Of a stretch of 64,000 bases of DNA, positions 13,930-53,100 are shown one piece after another (the stretch's first letter is position 1; the number at the start of each line of letters is the position of its first letter). Location of the stretch: the NCBI GenBank assembly GCA_013399115.1, contig VXAA01003401.1:898969-962968 (forward strand), in the 5' to 3' direction. The position numbers and the translations under genes were made by a program. A model generated the notes under the pieces. That model did not search any database and was not told the DNA's origin. It worked only from the letters and a program-made list of their open reading frames with translations. Source of the DNA: Anseranas semipalmata. Taxonomy: Eukaryota > Chordata > Aves > Anseriformes > Anseranatidae.

Positions 13930-14440
13930 AAAACAAACAGGTCACTGCATTTAGGCAAGAATAATGAACTGCAAAAACAAAAGGTGAGGAAGGACAAGCT
14001 AAGTAACAACACGGCAGAAAAAGATTTGGATGTTAACATAGATCATAGGCTGAATGGGAGTAAACAATGTCATGCAGCTGTGAAAAAAGGCAAACACTTC
14101 TTGCAATTTATAGCCAGCGTTATCACCTACAAAACATTTAGTAATTCTTCAGCTCTCCTTCAAGCTGGTTATGCCCCAGCTGGGATGCTGTGTCCTATTT
14201 TGGGTACTTTAAGGAAGGTATGGTCCTATTGAAAAAACAAAAACAAAAACAAAACAAACAAAAAAAACAGAGGAAGACATCAGTAATTATCAGGCTTCAT
14301 GTAAGTATAATTATAAGGAAAGGCTTTAGGCTAAGCTTCATCTGAACAGCTGAACATCAGAGAAAAGACAACTAAGACAATAGCAGTTTTCAAATACATA
14401 AAAAGTAATTTCAATGAGAGGAACAAACTGTTTTCTGTGT
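13930..14440 (+). mobile_element. Ancient CR1/L3-like LINE relic, ORF2 3' part
   Basis: The plus-strand frame 13912-14232 keeps the conserved end of CR1 ORF2: LHLGKNNELQ, then AEKDLDVNIDHRLN and KQCHAAVKKGK, corresponding to the typical 'LHLGKNN ... AEKDLGVxVDxxLN ... QCxxAxKKxxxxL' order. After an A-rich interruption (14231-14270) the nucleotide sequence continues with CR1 3' words such as 'acaatagcagttttcaaatacataaaa'. No 3' terminal repeat is seen. The decay suggests an old amniote copy rather than a young avian CR1. Confidence 0.7.
14231..14270. repeat. (CAAAA)n-like A-rich tract
   Basis: A-rich sequence with regularly spaced C, inside the CR1 relic; probably a later low-complexity expansion or insertion. 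Confidence 0.7.
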
Positions 14441-14449
14441 CTGTCGTGG

Positions 14450-17400
14450 ACAGGGCAGAGCCCTCTTCATTTTCCTCTTGTAACTGTTTGCTCATCACTT
14501 TTGAAGTACAGTTTGGAAATCACCATGTTACCCAAATAACACTAAATACAGTCTTTGCACTCCTACCATTTTCCCGGTGCATTATAAATACACTTAAGAA
14601 ATACAATTTGGGAAAGGCAAGGGGGAATTGGAGAAAAGGGGAAAAAAATCTTCTCTGTGATTGCATATTGCTCTACTTCTCTGAAGCAGCTGCTGTCAGA
14701 AATTGTTTTCCAAGAACCTTTGCCTTACCTCTGTGCTGAATGAGCCTACAGAAAAAGCTGGCACGAGCTTGATTTGAAATGAAATAACTCCCATTTTGGA
14801 GTGGACTGTGTGATGAAGATGTAGTTATAAAATAAATAATGATTCAACTCTAACTTTCAATTTTGTCCTTATTAAGTTGCTCAACCAGGTGTTGAAGCCA
14901 ATAGAATTTGCTTTTTTTCCCCTGTTGGAAAGCTATTTTGAGTGCAGCGTGACTGAAGAACAGCCACTTATTAGCTGCTCCGCAGTGCTTTCGGCTTTTC
15001 TGCTAGAATCCCCCGCAATTGCTCAAACAACACTTTTGCCAATACTCATCTAGCTCAATCAGTACCTATAACACTGGGGTATGAAATTATGCGGTGGTTG
15101 CGGTGGTGGTAAGTTGCCTGCTGTTTAACATCTCCATTTCATGGCCTGGTGCTGGGAGGGATGCAATGCTGATTTTGAGCTTCAGTTTGTATTTAATTCT
15201 TTCTCTCTTCACTCTATCCACTTGAATTCCCGTGTGGTTTCAGTGTGGTATGCATCCTGGCAGAAATTCCTGAATAATGTTACAGAGTTGCCATGGTTCG
15301 CACTGGAGCTATCTTTCCTTCAGTGATGAGGGATGTAATCCTTCTGCATCCCAACTGGACTGTGAGGATTAATTAAAGTTCGCAATGCACTGTGAGTTCC
15401 TTCATGCTATTGAAGTGGAAATTATTGTTTGTTACAGCCCGTCTAAATGCCATCTGGGATTTCCATGTTAGCGTTTCAGCTCTGTTGTGCGTCACCAAGC
15501 TCGAGCTGGTACCGTGAATGAAAGATTAGCATTGCACTCTGTAGTTGTGTATTTGGTGCTGTGTCCAGTGCCTACTGAAGGACAAATACTTCCCGAGAAG
15601 CTGAGCTCGGGTCATTAGGACTCCACGGGCTTTTCTGTAGCTTGAAGCCTGCGACATCCCTGTCCTTTTTCTGTGCTTCCACTCTGGTATGGGCTGGATC
15701 CACAGAGCGGCAGATCCCTTCGACCTTCTCCACTGCCACCCTTGCCAGCTCTGGGAGACAGCGCAAGAAATGATGGTGGAATTGGGCTCTGCATTTTGCA
15801 ACAGATGCTTTTTCCCATGCAACGGAATCGTACCTTTCTGCTGCATCTAAATCCCTTAGCAAAGGCAAAAGGGACTGATCTTGCCTGAAACCCAAGCCAG
15901 AGATATGTGATGCACAGTGATTCCGCAATATTCTTGTATGCTTTTAACACCTACAAAAATGAACCTAAAACTCGCTTTGCTAGTTTGCAGGGCCGAATGA
16001 ATGTAAACTAAACAGGACAGCCACGATTTGTTACTCTGCTTTTCTGCACCAGCTGTAGTTCAGCTAAGAGAGCATTTTAAAACACAGTCCTGTGACTTCA
16101 GTCTTTGCAAGCCCCAACAAACAAACTGGTTTTAAGTGAATGTGGGAACTCCCCTGGTATCCTGACAGATGCTCATTATTGACAGAGAAAATGACATAAA
16201 ATGTAACCACACAGTTTGCTTCTGAGGGTTCCCTGCAAAAGATCAGCTAACAAACAGTTTGAAATTCGCTTCGAGGATTCTCCTTTGTTTCTTACACGAA
16301 TAAACTGGGAGGCTTGCCTTTCCTAAAAGGGCGCTATTAAAGAGGTACAAATATAGAGCTCTCACCACACTGTTATTGTTTATATTATGGTATAACCAAC
16401 AGATTTCAGTTTTAGAGTTAAGACCCCAATGCTGAATGCTAAATAAACACCTGCCAAAAGTTAGATGCTGTCCCAATGAACTTCCAGTGCCCTCACTCCC
16501 CCATAGCATCAGACTCTCCTCAACCTTTGTAGTGTCCCCTCTGGTTTTGTGAACAAGCACAAAATGGAGTTGGCAGGAATTCTGCTGCAACTGTTCTTCA
16601 TTGAGGACATTACAACAAATCTGTCAAAAGCAAAGTTAAATAGAAAAATGCAGGAGGTGAAACAGGGTCAAAGCAAAAGAGAGGATGGAGAGGAGCAAAA
16701 GGGGTAGACACATGTAGGAAAGAACAGACAAAGGACAAAGAAGAAAAAGGGCAGATTTGGGGAGGAGAGATCATGGGAGAGATATGAGAAGAACTGAGGA
16801 CAGAGAAGGGACTGGGAATGAAAATGAAAGAATGACACAGGAGAAACTGACATTAAATTTTTTATTGCAAGATAAGTGTAATTTATTGTCATTATAGCTC
16901 CTTTAATTACCTTTCAACCTTTTTTTTAATGATGCCCATATGTTGCGAGTAACGGGGTTTTATGACTTTTGTTCTCTCACCTTTCCCATGGCTTACATTC
17001 CCACTTTAATTACTAGATTGACATCAGATGCCTCGCCTAATGTTTTTGCACCAGTGCTGTCCATTTGTGGTGATACTGCACTTGGGGAAGCAAAAGCATC
17101 TGTCTCTCCTGGTCGAAGGCTACTTGCTGTTCTTGAGGATCTCCACCAGATGGCAAAGCCGGTATTTTTGTAGAGCTTCCAGGCCACCTTCAGATAATAA
17201 TTCACCCTAGGGGAGTAGTAACAACAGATCCTTTACTGCATAGATTAAACATGGTGATTAAAAATCACTGAGTACATTCTATGTGGAAAAACGTACATTT
17301 CGTGGGAATAATAACAAAATAGGAAAATAAAAGATTCGGTTAGAAAATGGTGATGCTGTCAGGAAAGCACAATGTTCACTCTAGTCTCTGCAAATCTCTA

Positions 17401-18700
17401 TACAAGCAATACAAATCTCAAGATTCTCTGAGTTAGTGTTACTACTTTTTCTGCTGAAATAAATTTTATGGAGGAAAATAATGTTTTCTCATGTCTAATT
17501 TCTTTGAAATTTTTTGTGACTAGCCCCGGCCTCCTCAGTTTGAATAAAATCCAAGGTAAGTAGGTAAGCCAGAGGCAGTTACAATAAGCCATAATTTCCT
17601 AGTTTGTGTACTTACAGACATAAGAAGTACAATGAAGTTTGTTACCACTTTTTCCCTCCAGCATGCCCTTATGACAAAGATTGTAATTTTGAAGGCAATC
17701 ACTGATTTTCTTCCCCTACCTCTATGGGTTTTACATACCATTTTAACCATGTTGCTTCAAGAAACTTCTGTCATTTCATCACTGAAACTTGGTTGCACGT
17801 ATATAATTATACAGTACAAAGAAATGCAGAGAAGCAAATCTCCTGAAAGAGGCACACAGCATTTGGTATAAACTAATGTGTCGGTATAAAGGCTTTGTAC
17901 ACACAGGCCACATATCCACGATTATAAGATGTTCAACGTTCTTAATCACTCAATTTTACATTGCACTGCCGCTTCATGTAGTGTACTATCTCTGCTAAAA
18001 GACCTACAGAAGAAAGAGGCAATTAAAAAAATCGAGTCTTTTTAGCTTCCTCGAATGAACTGACCTCTCTGTGCAAAAAAACAACAGCCTATGTCAAGAG
18101 ACTGTTTAGCAACTATAAAAAAGTGAATTTACCCTTCTTTTTTAATAACAAGATCATTTATTTCTCCAGAACAAAAAGATTTATTTCCAGATTTGGCTTC
18201 TTTTCTATCAGCGGGAGCAATGGAAGGATTATCTGCTTCTTTAATAGTGCTGTAGGTTGACCCCAATTCCACTTCCAACAGAGGAACTGTTTATAGTGAT
18301 AACAGGGAATATTAGAGCCTTTCTCTACTGCTGGCTGGTTAACTTACATCTGGCATCAACTATATTTGTTCAATGGCTCCCAATCAATTATATCCTGTAG
18401 TACTCATTTTTCTGAGTATCAAGACAAGTAAAAAGATGAGGCCGTTCCCACTCCATGTAGATGAGATGGTAGTGTGAAAAAAGTCAGTGCTATATTTGGA
18501 GTGTTCCTAATTGCACTGTTCTATTTCCAGCTGCCGAAATCGGCACTAGAATTTTAATTAAGGCCTAAATTCATGCAGCAGATCGTAACAACAGGAAACA
18601 GTTATGTTATTTAAATAGGCTTTGAAATGATCAGATTTTATCTCCCAAAGCAGCACTCAGATGAATATTAAAGCTGCTTTTGTTCTGGAAAGAACTGCGA
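14450..18700. other. Intergenic DNA upstream of the TOLLIP CpG island
   Basis: No recognisable exon. A moderately GC-richer patch at 15500-15930 is open in several overlapping frames on both strands, but none shows a domain. A strongly purine-rich stretch occupies about 16640-16850. The rest is AT-rich unique sequence. Confidence 0.55.
16640..16850 (+). repeat. Polypurine (GA-rich) tract
   Basis: About 200 bases of the plus strand are dominated by A and G with few pyrimidines, without a clean repeat unit. Such tracts are common in vertebrate intergenic DNA. Confidence 0.6.
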
Positions 18701-18967
18701 TCGCACACAGCGAGCTGAAGGAGGTCACATCCTCAGCTGCGGAAAGCCATTAAAGCCGGGCCAGCTGTCCAGCGATGGCTGAGGCAAAAAGCCGCCTCCT
18801 GGCACCCACCAGCGGCACACCCGGCCGGGAGCACTCCCCACGCAATGCCTCTGCCTCGCGTGGGTGCGGGGAGCTTCCGCCAGGGAACGCTGCCCGACAC
18901 CCCCGCGGCAACGAAGCCCGAGGCCGGCAGGACAAGGCGCCGGCAAGGCAAAGGCGCCTGCGCTCCC

Positions 18968-18978
18968 AAGATGGCGGC
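18968..18978 (+). promoter_or_regulatory. YY1-type site
   Basis: AAGATGGCGGC matches the YY1 consensus (AAnATGGCGGC). In CpG-island promoters such sites usually sit just downstream of the start in sense orientation, so transcription may begin shortly upstream of here. The ATG in the motif opens a frame that stops after 14 codons and is not the TOLLIP start. Confidence 0.55.
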
Positions 18979-19061
18979 CGCGAGGCCTCGTCCCCAGCGC
19001 CGCGGCGCCCCCTAACGGCGCCTGGCGCTGCGCTCCGCTGCGGAGGCCGCAGCGCAGAAGG

Positions 19062-19071
19062 GCGCATGCGC
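19062..19071. promoter_or_regulatory. NRF1 site 1
   Basis: Exact palindrome GCGCATGCGC, the core of the NRF1 consensus. First of three copies in 128 bases. Confidence 0.6.
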
Positions 19072-19116
19072 AAGGGTGGCTCCACTCTCCCCCCGCCCCT
19101 CCCGGCCAGTGGGTGG

Positions 19117-19126
19117 GCGCATGCGC
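19117..19126. promoter_or_regulatory. NRF1 site 2
   Basis: Second exact GCGCATGCGC, 55 bases downstream of the first. Confidence 0.6.
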
Positions 19127-19179
19127 ACACGAAGCGGGGGGGGTGCACTGCGTTCTTTCCGCGGCCGGCTGGCGGCTTG

Positions 19180-19189
19180 GCGCATGCGC
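19180..19189. promoter_or_regulatory. NRF1 site 3
   Basis: Third exact GCGCATGCGC, 63 bases downstream of the second and about 50 bases before the exon 1 donor. Confidence 0.6.
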
Positions 19190-19224
19190 GCGGCGCTGCG
19201 TTCCGGGCGGCCTTGGAACCCTCC

Positions 19225-46833
<27,609 letters not shown>

Positions 46834-47933
46834 ATCCCCACTTCCTGCATTGTCCCCATCCTCAATGCCACTTATTTTTACTTGCCAAGCCAGGGATTTA
46901 GCTAGAGGAAGAATTTCCTAACAGTTTTCTGTTAGTGCGTCCTGTGTGAAAGATTATACACCCTTTTCTCCTTGGACATTTGGATCTTTTCACTTTCTTT
47001 CTCTACCTGTACATACTCAGTTTAGTGTATGTCCTACAATACAGCATTGAAGCATCTTTACTATCAGCTGTGCCCTGTGTGGCTATATTCTGAATGGGGA
47101 TAGGGAGTAATGCTGCTTTTTTTCCTTTCTCCCCCTCTTCAAAAACTTGTTCTTACAAAGTAACTCTATGCAGTACATGATTTACTACTGTTTGTTAGGT
47201 AGAAAAAAGTTGCTTTTCCATGGAGGGTTTGCTTTTTAAACATAACTGATTTGTTAAAGTATTTAGGTTTAATCAAGTAATCTGTTTCTGCCAGAAATTA
47301 AAAGAAAGGTCCTTTCCTTGTCCTGTGGTGGTTAGTTATTGCCGTGATATATTCAACTGTTTCTGATTGATTGATAGAAGTTTTTTGATTTAATAAGCTA
47401 AATGTTTTAGGTTACGCTGTTGGTATTTGTAATGAGCATCTTCTCTTTAGTCATTGAGCACCAAAGCAGTATATTGTCTGGTGTGTATTTTGGGGCTTTA
47501 TCCCGCCATACAGTATGGTCATGTATCTGTAAAATCTTAACAGGTAACTTTTCAACTCATACAGTCTGTACTGCTGTAGCAGAGAACAGGACTGAGCCCT
47601 AATGTACTTCCACCGCTAATTGCACTCTTACTACTACTTTCCTTCCGCACTCATCCTTTGGAATCGCCATGGGAATGCAGATTTTGTACCTGGAAAATTA
47701 ATGAAGCCGTAAAGAATTACTTAAGGTATTGCCGTTTATTAAAAAAGCAGAAATATATTATCTGGTTTTAAGGCTTCTTTGTACCTATGCTTCAGCAAAA
47801 TTATCGTTGTATATTAGTGGAAAAGCTTTTGTATTTTTTCATGTAATTTGAAATAAGCATGAAAAATAGCTTCAGAATCTTTGAATGGCATTATGAGTTG
47901 CCCAGTGACTTGTTAATTATGGTTGCTGTAGTC

Positions 47934-48000
47934 ACAGAATCACAGAATAGCTGAGGTTGAAAGGGACCTCTGGAGGTCATCTGGTCCAACCCAACTTATT
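47934..48000 (-). mobile_element. Short CR1 3' tail in the TOLLIP 3' UTR
   Basis: 'tcacagaatcacagaatagc' followed by 'gttgaaagggacctctggag' and 'gtcatctggtccaaccc' is a typical CR1 3' end, reverse complement, only about 65 bases long. An AATAAA follows at 48020. Confidence 0.9.
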
Positions 48001-49200
48001 ATTATTTGATGCAGATGGAAATAAATTTTTTGTGGGAGAAAATGTAACATATCTGAATTAGTCTGATCCTCTGAGGAGGTTGGAGGTTGCTTGTATTTAT
48101 TGTTAGTGTTACTTTTTCATATATCAGTTCATCTTGGAACTGCAGAATCTTACAGAAGGCACCAGTTACACCTCTTGGATAAGTTTCTGCAGTGTCTTGT
48201 TTTTGTAGATGGTAAAGTAATGCACTTTAAGTAGTATGCACCAGTTTATTTTTCCAGTGATGTGCAATGTTGCTGTTTTATCTTTTTAATGTTTGTGTTC
48301 AAATACTTTTTACAATAGCCATACTCTTTTATATTTTCAAGAGTTGGAATGAATGTACATTTGAAATCCAGGCTCTTGAGTGATTCACGAGAACTTTAAA
48401 GCCAGGTTTGGAACAGAGAAAAGGAACCCTTATTCTCTTCTTCCCCATACTTTGTTGCATGTTCCACACGTAAAGTATTCTTTTCATATCTGCTGAAAAG
48501 CTGATTTTTTTTTCCCAGCTACAGTTAAGAAGCCTTTTGGTAGCACTGATGGTAGAGTATGAATATTTATTTTTTTATGATTAAAAATGATACTGAAACT
48601 TTTAAAATATAGTACCAAAAATCATCCTAGTTCCTGATCTTTTAAAGCTGTCTTTTCATAATGTACAATTTTACGTTTTGTTACGAATCCCCTACAGTCT
48701 TACATTTATGCTTTCACGGGTAAATTTCTTTATATATCCTCCCATTGTCTTACCAATAATGAGATTCAAGGCTACAGTTTTTGTGCTTTAGTAGTAGAGT
48801 CACCGCATCTTGTTTTTCTAAACTGAAACGGGTGTTCATCAAGAAACTGGTCTTGTACCTTCGCTACAATCACCATAAATGTTGTGATTGAGTAGGCGTG
48901 GAGGCATTTGGTCCTTATCTTCATAGCACAGAGACTTGTGACATCATCACCCAAGAGGGTCAATCTTGGTAAAGATTTAATGCTTAGATATCTCCAGGAA
49001 GAGCCCCTTGCTCTGACTTTTACTTGGATAGCGTGAATTAATAGAGATGGAAAGATTCAGGGGAAATGTATATATTTAAATTTTTATATTAAAATGTTGG
49101 GATCCGCTATAACAGCTTTTTATAAAAGCAAGCAGTCATGGTTCAACTTAATGGCTGGTAAATTGTACTGCATCCTATTACAGCTCTATTTCAAGCACAA

Positions 49201-49206
49201 AATAAA
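49201..49206 (+). terminator. Proximal poly(A) signal candidate
   Basis: AATAAA 2.4 kb after the TOLLIP stop codon. Downstream U/GU-rich element is weak. Confidence 0.35.
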
Positions 49207-50133
49207 CACCTTTCAATTCTAACAATCAGGAGGGATAAGTGAGAATGTTAGGTTAGCTGGGCTTATTCATAAACAAAGTTCTAGGCCTCTGAGCGAGCTG
49301 TAGCTCCTGTTCTTAGATTATTATTTTTTTTTTGGTGGTGGTGGTGGTTTGTTTTATGCAAATGTTACGAGTTGAAGATGGGGCATATAGGAGCAGTATG
49401 GCCAGTAGATGGATTTCAGCATGTTAAACTATACTTAAATACTGTTCTGGGGATTTTTGTCTTGATTTAATTGAGCATTATAGCTGAAACTCTTATTTCA
49501 AGGTGTTTTACTTTTTAAAAACAACATAAAACACTGATTGTGAGCCTACTCAGCTTTTAGCATACATATCCTCTCAGTCAAACTGCTCATTGTCAGGTTT
49601 GAATTGGAGAGATGAAAAAAGACAGGGAGTAGTTGGTTTTTCTGGGGTCTGTGGAATGAAGGCATTGGAACCAAAAGTCTGTTTCTCGATTCAGATAAAT
49701 TGTCACTCATTATGACTGTAGCTTTTGATGAAATGCTAACGGGATAATACTGTTTGACACTGCTCTTCTTCTCAACAGCTTCAAGCAGCTTGGAGCCAAA
49801 GCCAGATGTAAAAGACTGGCATCTGCTAAAAGTTGATGCTTTTAGTACTAGTCTGAGTCCTGCCAAGAACCTGAATTTGCGAAAGATAGGAACATTTTTT
49901 GTCTAGCTAGATCCTTGCTGCTTTCTTCTCTACTGCTGTTTGCATCTGCTGATGGTACTGAATGTTTTTTCCCTTACAAATGTTATTGCTTGTTTGGTTG
50001 ATCTGTAATACCGTACAGAGGATGTTTTTTTTGCTGTAATAATTCTGAAGACATTGTTTCTCTCTGTATTGAGGTCCAGTGTCCAAATGTGTTTCTTGCA
50101 CTCTAGAGTACATTAACTTTTTCATTCTAATTT

Positions 50134-50139
50134 AATAAA
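50134..50139 (+). terminator. Distal poly(A) signal candidate
   Basis: AATAAA followed within 20-35 bases by GU-rich sequence (gtgtattacgtctctgttgg), a well-formed cleavage region 3.3 kb after the TOLLIP stop. Confidence 0.5.
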
Positions 50140-53100
50140 TGTATCATCTAAATGAAAGTGTATTACGTCTCTGTTGGAGAGCACCACAATTTGGGTATCT
50201 GTAGACTGATAGAGAATTCATCAAGTATCAATTACTGTCTTTTATATGGTCTTGAACATTTGTTAAGGAGTTGCACTTCAGTTCTTAGTAATCTGATCAT
50301 CTGGTGGGACTAGTACAGTAAATGCTGAAAAGTATTTTAAGCACTTATGTCTAGGTGTATGCCCTTTTCTAACCCTTCTAGGTGCAATTCAAGAAAAAGT
50401 TACGGTATTGCAGGTCTAGAGGACAGAATGAGGGAGTAGTGAGGTTGCAGTGTTGGAAGGAGAACGTTGGGGGGCAAGGGAGGAGGGAGGACCATCGTTC
50501 AAGTATGGAAGAAATGCTCCACAGTGTGAAGGGAATGAGAACTCTAGGTAAGTGATGTCCTGGTGAAGAGTTATTAAACAAACCTTATGTGCTGTTTTAG
50601 CTACAAGATGAACTGGCTTTATCTGCTAGTATTTAATGTGTTTAATTATTGAATTTTAAAGATGTACTGTTAGTACGTAGTATGAAATTGAGTTCAAATG
50701 GTGCTTTCTTGTAACCATTGAGTGGCAGTGTCTATCCTGATTTTTGTTCTAAAACATACCATTTGCTTTCACATTTCTCCAGCGCACTGTGAGAGGTAAG
50801 GAAAGTGCAAATTAATTTACCTAAATAAATGTTGGCTTTCTTGTGATTGCTAAAGCATCTATTTCGCATTTTAATATTTATTAGCATTTTCATTTCAGTG
50901 CTAATCAACCAGTGATGGTATTTGGGGGTGTAAAGAGAAATCGGCCTATTTTCAATTATTAGAACATTCGAGTATATCAGTGAAAACAGAGCCTCTAGGA
51001 AGAAATGCAAATATGAGTTTTCTTAAAGTAGGAGAAATGAAAAGCCATATTAGCAGTCTTCTCTGCTGCAGTTTTAAGTTGTAGTCTACCGAAGATTTCA
51101 GATTTCTCTCCTAGGTCTTCAGGAAGCTTGTTCAGAAACCCAACTTGATCTGTTTTCAGATCAGTTTCCAGGTAGCTGGGAATAGTATCAGTTCAGCTCC
51201 CCAGCCTTAAGGTGTCTATATTTGAGCCTTGTAAAGGGAAATTGATTTATACATTTGTCCTATTTGTAATGAATTTTGATTCTCACTTGTGTAGCAAGTT
51301 CTTTGGTGAGCTTGATCATTTCATTTAGTATAAATTTGAAGAATGAAAATACCAGTCTGCTGTAGCTGTTTTCAAACTTAAAAACTTTTGTAATCAGTCT
51401 GTTCATCAGTCTGCCTCGTGTTTTGTGATTGTCACACAGTGATTGCTTGTTTGCAGATAGTGAGGCATTGAAGAATAGAGATGGGAATCGGATATGCAGT
51501 TCCAGCACAGCAGTAGCAATACTGAAAAAAATATAAAACTTAAAAGGCTATGACAGCATGGTTTTAATGGCATGGAATTTTGTGGTAAGTTCTAAATTCC
51601 TCCTAACTTACAAATGGTGCTGGAAAATATGGAGAAACTCTTAAGCGATTTGGAAGGGGGAGGGTGTACTATTTTTCATCTTTTCACTTCAAGAGTTTTC
51701 TGCAGTGGTGAAGTGTTGAAAAATGTTCATTTTTTACTAATAGTTCTAAATATTCTTTAATATTTTGAAGAAAATTACTGCTTGAGTTATTTTTACAAAG
51801 TGTAAATTTGAATTTTATTGAATACCATTAAAATCTCTAATTGGTTAGAAAGGGCACATTCATGTACAGTTTAGCTGCTGTAAGAACTTGCAATAGGGGA
51901 GGCAATATGAGAAATTCTATGTGTATGATAATCTGATTGCAAGGGATTTCTCGTCCTGTTTCATGTCACTGAAGTATGGTATCAAGAGTAGGCTGTCTCG
52001 CAGTTCTCCATGAATACACTTGCATCTTGAAGTACAGTGCAAATAGTATATTTTCCTGGAAAAGCACATTTAGCCTAATTAGAGAAGGGAAATGGGTTTC
52101 TGTATTGTGTGCTTGAACCTTCTTTTGTAAAGAGAAGTATATGCAGGCAAGAAATGAATTACCATTGGTAATACTTCCAACAAGTGTGAGAAATTTTTAA
52201 AAAGAAATTATTTCGGCAGTTGAGTAGCAAATCTAATCAATTTAGTAATAAGGCCGCAGTACCTAGACTTGTTAGCATTACAAGAACTAAATCAGTAATT
52301 TCACAGGTGAGGTACTTCACATAACGTAAACAACATTCCCTGTCTTTCCAGAAGTGCAGGGTTTGATTCAAAGCAGTCTGGTATCAGCAGGGATACTTTC
52401 ACTGAATTCAATGGTTTAGATCAGGCTCTTTAATTACTGGACACGTGGTAAGCACTGCAGCATGAGAGGCTTTGGTTATTGTAGTATTTTTTCAGGTGTC
52501 TTTTATCCATTACTACATTTTCTTGATTGGTAATTAACCACATTACAAAGCTATAATATACATCCCTTTGGATGTTTCGATTTCATTTGAGCCCTAACAG
52601 GAATAAGGCTAGCAGTTAGTCTAGCCTATGTGCTGCTGCTGGCAGACACTGGCACTGAGATCATCATGTAGAAAATAACCCTGTGAGGTACCTGCGTGGT
52701 TTTTTATAGTACTGGTAAGAGAAAGTTGTGAAATGAGATTTTTTTTCACAGCTCAAATTAAAAATCAGCATATGGCCTGTAGCCTCTTTCCTTCTTCATC
52801 CTAAATAATGTATTTAAGTGCTATTTTTGTCCATTTGAAAGAATTCATTTGAAACTACCAATATGTGGGTGTCTGAATTAGAGAATCTTAGCAGGATGAT
52901 GCCAAAAGTAATGATTTTTTTTATAACAACAGAGTATTATGGGAATACTTTTAAATAATAAATATTCTATTGAAACAGCTGGTGAGACAAATCTGATAAC
53001 ATCTCCGGGGCATATTTCACTTAAAAGAAATGGAAGGATGATTTGTGTGGCTTTTAAGGTTTCAGCATGTTCATGCAGCATGGAAGAAAGAAGCTAAATA

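Larger units (their letters stand above)
46834..50165 (+). other. TOLLIP: TOLLIP 3' UTR (extent inferred)
   Basis: AT-rich, U-rich sequence after the stop with no other gene signal, containing poly(A) signals at 48020, 49201 and 50134. The last has the best downstream GU-rich element, so the longest form would end near 50155. A CR1 tail lies inside at 47934-48000. Extent is inferred from signals only; a further AATAAA at 53767 is possible but distant. Confidence 0.5.

Noticed and set aside
18750..19148. 132-codon minus-strand open frame in the CpG island
   Set aside because: Low-complexity Arg/Ala/Pro/Gly translation of CpG-rich DNA; several overlapping frames on both strands are open here, so openness carries no weight.
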